Part shown: positions 49,212-58,386 of the stretch, piece by piece | Layout: every line of letters begins with the position of its first letter | Position numbering within the stretch: position 1 is the stretch's first letter | NCBI RefSeq assembly: GCF_000336615.1 | Contig: NZ_AOLW01000007.1 | Location: forward strand, 1 to 64,000 | Length of the DNA stretch: 64,000 nt | From: Haloarcula amylolytica JCM 13557 | Lineage (GTDB): Archaea; Halobacteriota; Halobacteria; Halobacteriales; Haloarculaceae | Direction of reading: 5' to 3' | The notes under the pieces: generated by a model | What the model saw: only the letters and a program-made list of their open reading frames with translations | What the model was told of the DNA's origin: nothing | Database searches by the model: none | Position numbers and translations under genes: made by a program

Positions 49212-50815
49212 GGCTGGCCCCTCACGAACTCCACGCCAATCTCCTGTTCAATAGCGACGGCCTTGCGCCGTTTTTCGCACTGGACAGTGAGGTCAAGGCT
49301 GGTGAGGGGTCAAAGAGCGGCGAGTTCCTGCAGGACGGCGAGCGGTGGGTCGTTCGCCTCTCCTACCAGGACAGCAATATCGTTCACCCCGGCGAGCGGA
49401 CACCACAGGGAACGGACTGGCAACTGCAGAACATGCGCGAGTATCGGCTGAAGGTCGCCCGTCATCCCGAAGAGGATTCGGTCGGCCAGCAGGATTTCGT
49501 GGCCCATGTTGCCCCACGCTGGCCCGGGATGCAGGGCGAGCGTGATGACGGGAGCCGTATTGAGATTCCCGTTCCGGATGGCTTCGGCGAAGGTGTGAAC
49601 GTCTGTGTGAAAGGCTCAAATATCGAGTTCCACCGATATCCCGAACTACTCCAGCGGGCAGCCATCGAGATCGGTGTCACCGGTCGGTACTTCAAGAAGC
49701 CACACTCCTACAGCAACGTTCAGGACGCCGAGAAGTACGCCCGAGTTCACCGCGACGCCAGCGGGCCGGTCCACGCTCGGGATGGGCCGATTGCGGCGAT
49801 GGGTCACCTGTTAGAATCCGACCGCCGTGGCTATCGGAAAATCGTCCAGAACGATGACGACGAGCGCGGGCGGAACCTGCCAGGATACTACCACACGGCC
49901 ACACTCGGCCCGAAGCGGATTCGAGAGGCGTTCCCCGACCACCACCTCCCCAAGGAGGTCAAGCACTACTACGCCCGTGAGGCGCTGTCTGTGCCCGAAG
50001 ACCATCCGCTATCCCACCCGAAGGTCGGTTCGTCTCTGCAGGCATCGCTGCTAGATGATGACGAAACTGTCCGGTGGCGCGACTTGGAGACGCTGGAACG
50101 GGAATTAGATCAGACTGTGCTGTCGGTATTAGCCGATGCGGGTATCGACATCGCACCGTCTGGTTCCGGCCCATTCGTCGAAGATTCGTACTTCGAGCCG
50201 GAGGTGGATCACTCCGGCCCCGAACCAGTAGGTTTGGATCTAACGCGGGTCGAGCAGAAACAGGAGAGTGTCGTTGTGCGCCACCTCTCAGATGGGCTCT
50301 CGCCGGTGCAGTGGGAAGCCCTGGAAATGTTGGTAGCAGACGGTGGGCAGGTTGCTCCGTCGGATATAGCGGACGAGTACGGCCGTCATGTCGAAAGTGT
50401 CCGGCGAGCGCTTCGAGAGATGGAAGACTTGGTGATATCGGACTATGCCGACGTGTCGCTCCGGTCGGAGTACGTCGCGGAGATGGTTCACGTCGCCGTT
50501 GACGAAGCGCGTGAAGCCACCCGGCGGGCTGTCGATACGGCGGCGAAGGCTGCAGAAGCCGCGGAGCGTGGGCTGGAGAACACGATGAGCGCGTTTATCG
50601 CATGGGCAGCCCGCCACGGCGTTGACGTGAACGACGCTCGCGAGGCACAGATGACCCTGCGGTTCGGGGAGATCGAAAAGCACGGGAAAGCGATCCGCGA
50701 AGGCTTCCGGGTGTGGAAAGACGCGGGAATGCCCGAAGAACGCTACCGGCAGGCCCAGGTGCAGCTCGCAGACGGTTCGCGAGGGACGGCCTGGCGCTGG
50801 CTCGCCACCGAGTAG
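49199..50815 (+). CDS. Putative replication protein (SNJ2-type RepA/DUF7845-like)
   Basis: This 538-aa protein is the largest of the rightward early operon. It lacks AAA motifs. A winged-helix domain is seen at about residues 355-420 (LSPVQWEALEMLVADGGQVA, SDIADEYGRHVESVRRALRE), followed by an Ala-rich helical region. The position, size and adjacent inverted repeats fit the RepA type described for the betapleolipovirus SNJ2. The family assignment is from memory, so the function is probable rather than certain. Confidence 0.6.
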   Translation: MRTIGLAPHELHANLLFNSDGLAPFFALDSEVKAGEGSKSGEFLQDGERWVVRLSYQDSNIVHPGERTPQGTDWQLQNMREYRLKVARHPEEDSVGQQDFVAHVAPRWPGMQGERDDGSRIEIPVPDGFGEGVNVCVKGSNIEFHRYPELLQRAAIEIGVTGRYFKKPHSYSNVQDAEKYARVHRDASGPVHARDGPIAAMGHLLESDRRGYRKIVQNDDDERGRNLPGYYHTATLGPKRIREAFPDHHLPKEVKHYYAREALSVPEDHPLSHPKVGSSLQASLLDDDETVRWRDLETLERELDQTVLSVLADAGIDIAPSGSGPFVEDSYFEPEVDHSGPEPVGLDLTRVEQKQESVVVRHLSDGLSPVQWEALEMLVADGGQVAPSDIADEYGRHVESVRRALREMEDLVISDYADVSLRSEYVAEMVHVAVDEAREATRRAVDTAAKAAEAAERGLENTMSAFIAWAARHGVDVNDAREAQMTLRFGEIEKHGKAIREGFRVWKDAGMPEERYRQAQVQLADGSRGTAWRWLATE

Positions 50816-50949
50816 CGGCCCGCCTGTTGAGAGGCATCACTATCCAGCACCCCGAAAACACTACTTGTTTTGCCGATTTCTCCCCCTGTCCGGCACGGTT
50901 GCCGACGTGATCGAGGCTTAACCGAGCCAATGGCCCGGCCGTCGCCCGA

Positions 50950-51009
50950 ACGGAATCAAACCCGGGGGGTTGTGATTCCGTTTAGAGGTGTGGCTAAGGC
51001 CACTTCACC
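50950..51009. repeat. Inverted repeats, candidate origin of the provirus
   Basis: There are two hairpins in the gap after the putative rep gene. At 50950-50981, ACGGAATCA pairs with TGATTCCGT, with AACCC/GGGTT inside. At 50987-51009, GGTG/CACC and GTGGC/GCCAC. Origins beside rep genes often have such repeats. Confidence 0.5.
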
Positions 51010-51042
51010 AAAATACACCGCACAGCAATTTCTATGACTGCA

Positions 51043-51711
51043 CTATGATATATTATCTGCTGCTAAACCAATTGAAATAAGTAACAATGAAGTACCAGAC
51101 AATAAGAGCGCAAATAGGTATATCTGAAATCTTTTGTTATTAATATTCCTGTTGTTTTCATATGCATTTTTTAAATCGGTGATCATCGCTGGCAAAGCTG
51201 TGCCTTCATTCTCTTGAATATATTCGTTATAATAGTGTCTACTTCCCGGTCTTTGGTATTCATATTGTCTGAGTGCTAAGAGACCCAAACCAGCTGATAC
51301 TAATGCGAATGCAGCAGCCAATTTAAAGAACAAGGTACTCGTTGATTGTAGTCCAGATCCTAACAGCGCCACAATAGCTCCATCTAGTGCAAAAACTATT
51401 CCCAATTTGCTCTCCAGCGTACTTCTTCTATTGATTTCGTCATCAAATCGTCTCCTAGCTTCTTCCAGTATCTCTCTCCGAACCGAACTGTCCACATTTT
51501 GATCATCATACAGTTCAATATCTATATCAGCTAAGTCCAATTTTTGGGCCCGAGTCAATGCATACCTATATAAAAGGAGGCTCAAAACTATAAGAGATAC
51601 TACAACTACTAAGGAGATTCCAATCGTAATTAAGCGGGGATTTTGACTGACCTGCGATTGGTTAACTTGTTCACTAAATAGTATATGTGGCTGGATTGAT
51701 TGCTCTATCAT
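51043..51711 (-). CDS. AT-rich four-TM membrane protein of unknown function
   Basis: This protein of about 222 aa has a TM near residues 28-50, a charged helical stretch (DLADIDIELYDDQNVDSSVR), a hydrophobic hairpin at about 110-160 (IVFALDGAIVALLGSGL, FKLAAAFALVSAGLGLLAL) and a last TM near 195-218. The pattern recalls SLATT-like effectors, but no clear match is claimed. Base use is much more AT-rich than in the virus genes. Its start overlaps the 3' end of the Cys-rich gene upstream. Confidence 0.55.
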   Translation of the reverse strand: MIEQSIQPHILFSEQVNQSQVSQNPRLITIGISLVVVVSLIVLSLLLYRYALTRAQKLDLADIDIELYDDQNVDSSVRREILEEARRRFDDEINRRSTLESKLGIVFALDGAIVALLGSGLQSTSTLFFKLAAAFALVSAGLGLLALRQYEYQRPGSRHYYNEYIQENEGTALPAMITDLKNAYENNRNINNKRFQIYLFALLLSGTSLLLISIGLAADNIS

Positions 51712-51952
51712 CGCTATCACAAATGTCGAAATTACACCGACGACATGGCTGGTTTTTCGGTGTCGGATTGGAGTGTGAACACCAACATCTCGGCTTGGGT
51801 ACATCCGGCCACAGTTTCGCTTCAACCCTTTTCCTCACCTCTGGGTTCGATAAATCTATGTCTTTTATTTCAACAGCGGGAGCAGGAGTTGTCCCTGTAC
51901 CACCAACTATCATTTGTTGTCTACAACAGTGACAAAGAGGTCCACCGCTCAT
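51674..51952 (-). CDS. Cys-rich small protein overlapping the membrane protein
   Basis: This 92-aa protein has a CHCC near the start (residues 7-10) and a C-terminal cluster CWCSHSN and CRRCNFDIC, suggesting zinc binding. The middle (DLSNPEVRKRVEAKLW) is helical. It overlaps the membrane-protein gene by 38 nt, and a TATA-like box (51972-51979) lies 27 nt before its ATG at 51952, so the two probably form one operon. Function unknown. Confidence 0.55.
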   Translation of the reverse strand: MSGGPLCHCCRQQMIVGGTGTTPAPAVEIKDIDLSNPEVRKRVEAKLWPDVPKPRCWCSHSNPTPKNQPCRRCNFDICDSDDRAINPATYTI

Positions 51953-51971
51953 GATTACTAGTGTCAATCAG

Positions 51972-51979
51972 TGTTAAAC
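51972..51979 (-). promoter_or_regulatory. TATA box for the Cys-rich/membrane protein pair
   Basis: The minus-strand gtttaaca sequence is 27 nt before the ATG at 51952. Confidence 0.4.
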
Positions 51980-51992
51980 AAAATACTTTTTA

Positions 51993-52388
51993 TTAATAAT
52001 TGACAGAATTCGCAATCTCTCCAACCTGTATTTTAGATTGTAGCGCATTACGATGGTTCCCTCCCCCGTGCCAATTTAATCGTGGAATTCTCGAAGAGTG
52101 ACGCATTTCCCATTGCAGAACCTCGACACCTCTTCCTCGTATCCGGTAGATGCCGAAAACATACCATCCATCTGCTGAACGAAGTTCTTCATGATAGCTG
52201 TCATAGAGTTTGAACGTCCCGGGTTTTCCATTACTGTGCTGATGCATCGCTGATTTGATTTCAACAGGCGTCCCGTCTGGTCGCTTCGCGTCGTGCCAGC
52301 TGCACCGATCTAATTCGAGGTTATACCGCTCGGCGGCTTTGCGCTCGACGAGCGTACCGTAGTGATTGGCTTTGTGGCTTCGACTCAT
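51993..52388 (-). CDS. PD-(D/E)XK nuclease-like protein (Holliday-junction-resolvase-like)
   Basis: This 131-aa protein has LVERKAAERYNLELDRCSWH (N-terminal Glu) then RPDGTPVEIKSAMHQHSNGK, which fits the D-(x)n-ExK nuclease core. It could resolve branched DNA or serve as a virus-linked endonuclease. A TATA box at 52409-52417 lies 25-27 nt before the ATG at 52388. It is transcribed leftward like the structural genes but has its own promoter. Confidence 0.6.
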   Translation of the reverse strand: MSRSHKANHYGTLVERKAAERYNLELDRCSWHDAKRPDGTPVEIKSAMHQHSNGKPGTFKLYDSYHEELRSADGWYVFGIYRIRGRGVEVLQWEMRHSSRIPRLNWHGGGNHRNALQSKIQVGEIANSVNY

Positions 52389-52408
52389 TCGCGCACCTCG
52401 CGTGCGTC

Positions 52409-52417
52409 ATATATAGA
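52409..52417 (-). promoter_or_regulatory. TATA box for the nuclease-like gene
   Basis: The minus-strand ctatatatg sequence is about 25 nt before the ATG at 52388. Confidence 0.5.
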
Positions 52418-52444
52418 TACTCCTCCGGGTTGTTTTCGGCCGTT

Positions 52445-52489
52445 GCCCATGGCTCGCGCGTGCTCGCACCGCGAGCGCACGCCATGGGC
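52445..52489. repeat. Large palindrome after the structural operon
   Basis: GCCCATGGC (52445-52453) pairs with GCCATGGGC (52481-52489), with a GC-rich imperfect stem (TGCTCGC/GCGAGC region) inside. It lies after the VP8-like gene stop on the minus strand. It may terminate the structural operon or be a recombination or packaging site. Confidence 0.6.
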
Positions 52490-52548
52490 CAACAACAGGG
52501 CTGCGCCGGGGGGTTGGTTGTTGTTGGGTTGCTCGAATTCTATCGCTG

Positions 52549-53724
52549 TCATGCGGTTAGCTCCGTCACCTCACCAACCACGTTGTGGTGCTTTCCATCA
52601 TCTTGGTACTCGTTCCAGCGTTGACGGACCCATTCGGCACTGTACGGTACGAAATCGGCAATTTCGTGGTTTGGTCTGTCTGGTTCAGATTCCTTTGCCG
52701 TGATGACTGTGTAGATCGCAAGCTTCCGAGAGAGGTCTTCCGGGTCTACTTCGCCACCGTCATCCTCTCCGCTCGACCAGGACCACGTAGTCGGTTCCTT
52801 GTCGTCGTAGCGCCAGTCCGTTTCGGGGATTCCCGACACGGAGAAGATCGGGTTGACACCCTTCCGGTTCCGTACATCCTCGTAGAAGGTCGCTTCTTTC
52901 AGCCCTTCCTTGTGGACACAGACACCGAGTTCCCGAACGAGCGGATGTACGTCACGGCCGTCGTGACCGATGATGATGAGAGAACCGCCGTACTTGCGGA
53001 TCTTGTACGTAAGCGGCCCGAGTTTCGTCTTCGTCTCGTAGCCGTCCGACCCACTCCCACCGGCGTTACTGCTGGCCTCGTCGAAGATGAACAGTTTCGG
53101 GACCTGCTCGTTGTGCATCGGGTCACCATCCTGTTTCAGCCACTCGTTCAACTCGCCGTAGTTCGCCAGCCAGCCGTCACGACGGTCGCCGTCCGAGTCG
53201 GTCCACTCGTCAGTTTCTTCGAGCGTCCGGATGTTCGAGGCGACCAAGGCGTCGGAGGGCTGTTGCTCCTTCCAGAGTTGTCCGAGTAGACAGGCGAAAT
53301 TGGATTTACCAGTGCCGGGTTCGGCCCATTCGTAGAACATCGGTGCGGGGCCGGTCATTTGTGCCCGGAGTTGATCGATTGCTTTGATCCCCGAGATATC
53401 GGCCCGCTGTCCGGCGTCTCCGGTGAAGTGCTTCAATGACTGCATATCTCCGTTCGCCATGGCCCGCCGTGCCGTCTCGGTCCCCTCAATACGAACAATC
53501 TCCCGAACGTGCGAGAGGTCCTTTGCCTGACCAGGCATCTTCTCTGGACGGTCGCAGTGGCGTGGATCGTAGTGGGTTTCGAGAATCGAGAGATAGCGTG
53601 ATAGCTTCTCATCGCGAACGATTCCGGCGTGTTGGTGTACCTCGTCGGGATCGCGCTGGCCATAGCCGTCCTGATACTCGCGAAACTGTGCGGGCGTGTA
53701 GAGGTCGTTACCGTCGTCAGTCAT
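52549..53724 (-). CDS. VP8-like pleolipovirus ATPase
   Basis: This 391-aa putative ATPase has a Walker A-like WAEPGTGKSN (residues 133-142), in which the first Gly of the classical motif is Ala, and Walker B KLFIFDEASSN. It is the last gene of the structural operon, where pleolipoviruses carry VP8, a conserved NTPase thought to act in assembly. The start overlaps the previous gene by 8 nt. Confidence 0.8.
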   Translation of the reverse strand: MTDDGNDLYTPAQFREYQDGYGQRDPDEVHQHAGIVRDEKLSRYLSILETHYDPRHCDRPEKMPGQAKDLSHVREIVRIEGTETARRAMANGDMQSLKHFTGDAGQRADISGIKAIDQLRAQMTGPAPMFYEWAEPGTGKSNFACLLGQLWKEQQPSDALVASNIRTLEETDEWTDSDGDRRDGWLANYGELNEWLKQDGDPMHNEQVPKLFIFDEASSNAGGSGSDGYETKTKLGPLTYKIRKYGGSLIIIGHDGRDVHPLVRELGVCVHKEGLKEATFYEDVRNRKGVNPIFSVSGIPETDWRYDDKEPTTWSWSSGEDDGGEVDPEDLSRKLAIYTVITAKESEPDRPNHEIADFVPYSAEWVRQRWNEYQDDGKHHNVVGEVTELTA

Positions 53725-54511
53725 CGTTCAGTCGTGGGTCCTGCAGTTGCTCGGTGGTCGGTTCGTCCTGCCCATAGCCCACAGCGGCGTCTGCTGTAGG
53801 GTCGGGGGCGTCGGTAAGGTCGTGGATGGTGGGTGCGTCTTCGGGATCTTCGCCGTCTTCGATGAGATCGCCGAAGGTCTCCTTCGCTGCTGTCTTCTGG
53901 ATCATCTGGCCGCGCTCGTTGGCTTCGGCGTCAGCGGTGACGAGCTTCTTTTGCAGCTCGACACTGCCACGACTCCATCGGCCACGAATTGCAGCGAGTT
54001 CTTCGGCGCGGTCGATGAGCCAGCTGTGAATATCTTGCATCTGTTTCTTGCTGGTCATCAACTGCGTATCTTGGCAGCCTTCGAGCCAGACGCCCTCGAC
54101 GCGAAGCTGGCCGATGTCTTCCAGGTACTCGTACTCGCGGACGGCCCACGCACTACCACCGTTGACGGGGTACGGATCGGGGCCGTCGATTTCTTTCTCG
54201 CGCCAGAGTTCTGGCGGGACGTAGTACTTCTCGGTCGTGTCCTCGACGGCGTTGACATGATGGACTTCGACCCAGTTACGGCGACGGAGCCAGCGGGCGA
54301 TTTTCGCACCGACGAGATAGCAGGGGATTGCCAGGACAAGCCAGCCGACGGCAACCGCGGGAATCCACGTCGGGAGGGTCGGCAGTTGCGGCTGGTAGTA
54401 GGCGAACAGCACGGCCGCACCGACGAGCATCCCACCGATGAGTAGCTTGTACTCGGCCAGCAGGTAGACAAGCCGGTCGCGGTTGTTCTGGAAGGTCGGT
54501 GCGGGCTTCAT
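53717..54511 (-). CDS. Pleolipovirus ORF7-like membrane protein
   Basis: This 264-aa protein has two N-terminal membrane helices (about residues 20-36 and 48-68) and a long soluble domain with acidic C-terminus. Gene order (spike, ORF6-like, ORF7-like, ATPase) identifies it as the conserved pleolipoviral membrane protein; its role is not known. ATG at 54511 overlaps the upstream stop by 4 nt. Confidence 0.7.
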   Translation of the reverse strand: MKPAPTFQNNRDRLVYLLAEYKLLIGGMLVGAAVLFAYYQPQLPTLPTWIPAVAVGWLVLAIPCYLVGAKIARWLRRRNWVEVHHVNAVEDTTEKYYVPPELWREKEIDGPDPYPVNGGSAWAVREYEYLEDIGQLRVEGVWLEGCQDTQLMTSKKQMQDIHSWLIDRAEELAAIRGRWSRGSVELQKKLVTADAEANERGQMIQKTAAKETFGDLIEDGEDPEDAPTIHDLTDAPDPTADAAVGYGQDEPTTEQLQDPRLNDD

Positions 54512-55059
54512 GCTACCTCCGGGCGGCCGTTCTCGCCGCGAATAACGTTGTAGCCGGCGACGATCATCCAGATGAACGCAACAGTTGCCCCGGCGAGCCA
54601 CGCCTGCAACGACGAGAGCGCGCGGAGTATGTCGAGCCCACCACCGGAAGGCTGCTGCACGATTTCGGCGTACAGTGGCGTGTTCTCCGTGGAAATGGCG
54701 ACACCCACGTAGCCGTCTTTTTCTGTGACGGGAATCTCGACAGTGGCGGTGTCGTCCGAGCGCATAGCGACCGTGCGGACGGGAATCTTCCCGCCTTCTT
54801 GGAAGCGGCCGGCGTCGGAGATCGTCACGGTTTGTACCGCGCTCGACCGGAGGGTGATGCGAGCGATACCCTTGTCTGGTAGATACTCCGAGCCGACAAT
54901 CTCGGTCTGCCCGTCGATGCGCGTGGTGTCGGTGGCGTTTACTGTGGGCTGTGGGCCGGGTGTTTCGGCGGAGAAGTTCCCTGCAGACTGTGCGGCGGTC
55001 GGGGCGCTGACGCAGCCAAGGCTGACCACGAGCAGCGCGACAAAGAAAATGGAACGCAT
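54508..55059 (-). CDS. Pleolipovirus ORF6-like secreted membrane protein
   Basis: This 183-aa protein has a signal peptide (MRSIFFVALLVVSLGCVSA), a beta-rich ectodomain (residues ~30-145) and a C-terminal membrane helix (LAGATVAFIWMIVAGYNVIR). It sits just after the spike gene, the place of ORF6 in pleolipoviruses. Function unknown; an envelope component is possible. ATG at 55059 is chosen over the longer frame. Confidence 0.7.
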   Translation of the reverse strand: MRSIFFVALLVVSLGCVSAPTAAQSAGNFSAETPGPQPTVNATDTTRIDGQTEIVGSEYLPDKGIARITLRSSAVQTVTISDAGRFQEGGKIPVRTVAMRSDDTATVEIPVTEKDGYVGVAISTENTPLYAEIVQQPSGGGLDILRALSSLQAWLAGATVAFIWMIVAGYNVIRGENGRPEVA

Positions 55060-55066
55060 GGGTGGG

Positions 55067-56916
55067 TTAGTTCTGGAGAACGACGATAGCCAGTAGCGTG
55101 CCGATGACGGCCAGCGCCACGACGGGTGAAACACTGCCACCACCGAGTAAGCCACCGCCAGCAGATTGTTTCATAGCCTTTTCGCGGGCTTCGATCTGTG
55201 CCCGTCGGTATGCCAGATCCTCGTACTGCTGTTTGAGTTCGGTAACATTCGTCGTCTTGTAGACTGTTTTCTGTATGGTGGCGTTCTCGGTAGTCTCACC
55301 GCTTGTCGTGGTGATTCTGTCGATGGTGAATGTCCCATCTAACTCTACGATACGGTCACTGGTGACGACGTACTGCGTACCACCGATATTGGTCGTGTTG
55401 TAGGTCGTCCCGTTCTCGAATTGCCCGCTGGCAGGGTTCTCCTGACTGAACAGCACGCCTTCGTACTGCGTGCCGTCCCCAGTGGTGACGTTGAAGCTCC
55501 CGATCTGGTCGAAGTTATTTGGGCTGTTGGTCCCGAGTAGGGTGAGCTGTGCGGCAGCCCAGCCCTGGAAGTCGTCACCCGGCGACTGCTGGTTAGCTAG
55601 GACGTAGGGGTCTACGAGGTCGCTATTGTTGATTTCTCCCTGCTGGTAGGCGCTATACGTGTTTTCCGCCAGTGTGTCCATTTCTGATTTGGCGGAGGTA
55701 GACTGCGATTTGATTTCTGACCATTGTGCGGCGTAGCGGACGAAATCAATGGATTTGGCGGTGCTTGTGCTGCTATCGCCTTTGACTTCGACGCCAGATA
55801 TGTCCGTAGTCCAGTCCCCGCTCTGGCTGTCCTGTCCTGTTGGTGAGAGATACTGACGTTCACCGCTATCAATCTGGAATTGATAGGTTTGGCTGTCAGA
55901 ACAGGAACTACAACCATCATCGAACACCTCGACTTGATACACTTGGCAGTTCGCGGAGTCGCCGTTTTCGAGAGTTAAGGTTGTTGAGGCAGTCGATCTT
56001 TCAGTGATGCCGACATACTGGCCGGTATTTGCCATCGCGGGGTACTGTTGGGTGCTCGAGATACCCGACTCATTATCTTCGACACCCTCAATATACTCGT
56101 AGTTCGCCAACTGACGGTTCCACTCTGATATAAGATTACGCTGTTTCGAAGCGTAAAATTCGTCAATCGCACTCTTTGCCTCAGCCTTGGCTGCGGCCTT
56201 GCTACTGCCGTTGTTGAGCGCTCTGATGTAGGCGTTCTTGCCAAGAATAAGTGCCTGAGTCCGTGCGCCCTGAAGGTTGTTGTCCAGGCTGGTGTGGTAG
56301 TTCTCAGACGCCGCCTTGCTGTTCTGAGCGGACTGGTAAATATCTAATTTCGTCTGTTGAGCATCTGTACCTGTCGTGTTTACTGTTGTAGTGCCCGGTT
56401 GTGGGGAACAGTCCAGGTTCTCCACATTAGACAGCAGTTCGTCAAGTTGATCACGAGCAGTACACAGTGTGTCAGTGTCACCGCCTGTACTGCCGATACT
56501 GGTATGTGACCCGAGCGTGTTGGATGCCACCCCGCTCTTGGCATCGAACTTCGGTTCTCCGCCGGTAGCGCCGGTGACGGTAACGTTCACCGTATCATAG
56601 GCTCCTTCGTTCCAGAGAACCAGTTTGTCGCCCTGGATATTGGCGGTATTGTGGGTCTGACGCGCTAAGACAGTCGGACTTCCCGGCCCCTCCATAGTTC
56701 TAAACTCTACTTCGATATCCACACCGGAGTCAATAGCAGAGGTATCGACGATTAACGCTCTCTCTCCGCCCGAGAACTCGTACCCGACAGGCCCGCCATC
56801 CGTCGTGGTTGGGGTCGGAGTGGCCGTGTCCGTCGTCTGTGCCAGCGCAGGACCGGCGGCCCCGACAATGGTAGAACAGACAATGAGGGTGGCGAGCAGG
56901 AGCGAGCGAGTCCGGG

Positions 56917-56920
<4 letters not shown>
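55067..56920 (-). CDS. VP4-like spike protein
   Basis: This 617-aa exported protein has a signal peptide ending near QA in GAAGPALAQTT (about residue 28), a large ectodomain with Cys in CTARDQL, LDCSPQPG and CQVYQVEVFDDGCSSCSD, a C-terminal coiled coil (ELKQQYEDLAYRRAQIEARE, about residues 562-581) and a final membrane anchor (VVALAVIGTLLAIVVLQN). This is the layout of pleolipovirus spikes, which mediate receptor binding and membrane fusion. It overlaps the upstream small gene by 4 nt. Confidence 0.82.
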
Positions 56921-57635
<715 letters not shown>

Positions 57636-57673
57636 CTAGAAAGCACCGAATCGCGGTATTCCCGGGACTCAGT

Positions 57674-57684
57674 AAATTTTAGTA
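57674..57684 (+). promoter_or_regulatory. TATA box for the AbrB-like regulator
   Basis: The AT-rich taaattttagt sequence lies about 27 nt before the ATG at 57707. It sits between divergent regulator and structural operons. Confidence 0.5.
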
Positions 57685-57706
57685 TCGGGACTGCACCGCC
57701 GGTGGC

Positions 57707-57889
57707 ATGGAGATGCGAAAACTCTCCCCGGCAGGCGGCTGTGTGACCGTCTCGATACCGATAGACGATCTCCGCGAGCGCGGTGTCGTTGACGAGGATG
57801 GCGAGCTGGTGGGCAACCACTGGGCGAAGGTCGAGAGTCTTGACCAGGACGACGAAGGCGACTACCGATTAGAGTTGGTCAGCCCATGA
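57707..57889 (+). CDS. AbrB/SpoVT-like DNA-binding protein
   Basis: This 60-aa protein has the swapped-hairpin pattern of AbrB-type N-domains: MRKLSPAGGCVTVSIPIDDL, then LVGNHWAKVESLDQD. It is divergent from the VP3-VP8 operon, a natural position for a regulator of virus genes. AbrB-like proteins act as transition-state regulators or antitoxins; there is no toxin gene beside it. Confidence 0.65.
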   Translation: MEMRKLSPAGGCVTVSIPIDDLRERGVVDEDGELVGNHWAKVESLDQDDEGDYRLELVSP

Positions 57890-58112
57890 TGCGAGCCCGA
57901 CCCCACGGGGTCAGACTCAGATGTAACGCCAATCCTCGATGTATGCACCTGTGGGCTGTGGGCCGTGGGCTACGGTGCATAGAATCGATCCGGTTGGGCT
58001 GGGAGATCGCCCCGACCAAACCGTCGGCCCGACCCCAGTTTATGAAGAACCACCCTGACGCTCACTCCAGAACAACGGGAACCAACCCCCGGTACATACA
58101 ATCGTTTAAACA
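57890..58112. other. Intergenic region between two small regulators
   Basis: This 223-nt gap includes an open frame at 57886-58116 without any family signal and with an unusual composition. Several GC-rich repeats (GTGGGCT/GTGGGC) occur. No other feature is recognised. Confidence 0.4.
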
Positions 58113-58370
58113 ATGACCCGACGCACTAGTCTCAAGATCACCGACGAACGGCAGCGACTACTGGATAAGGCGAGTGCGATTGTCGCGAGCGATCAGCACG
58201 ACGACCCACCGATGTCCGACGTGCTGGACGCGGCGCTGACGCATCTGGTCGAGAGTGAAGAGAATATCCAGAACGCGCGAGAAGAGCTAGACCCCGAGAC
58301 GATACAGTGGTTCAACACTAGTGTTCTCGGGTTACGATACCGAACGAATGTGGAGAGTCGGTGGCGGTAG
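58113..58370 (+). CDS. Small ribbon-helix-helix-like protein (DUF7386-like)
   Basis: This 85-aa protein begins with a beta-strand (RRTSLKITDERQRLLDKASA) followed by two helices, which suits an RHH DNA-binding fold, then a helical tail with EELDPETIQWFN. Similar small genes are found in haloviruses. Function probably regulatory. It is the last gene before the AT-rich cargo. Confidence 0.6.
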   Translation: MTRRTSLKITDERQRLLDKASAIVASDQHDDPPMSDVLDAALTHLVESEENIQNAREELDPETIQWFNTSVLGLRYRTNVESRWR

Positions 58371-58386
58371 CATTCTCTGTGAATAC

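Noticed and set aside
57886-58116. 76-aa open frame between the AbrB-like and RHH-like genes
   Set aside because: No homology signal, unusual Cys/Arg/Pro composition, and it runs into the next gene's start region.
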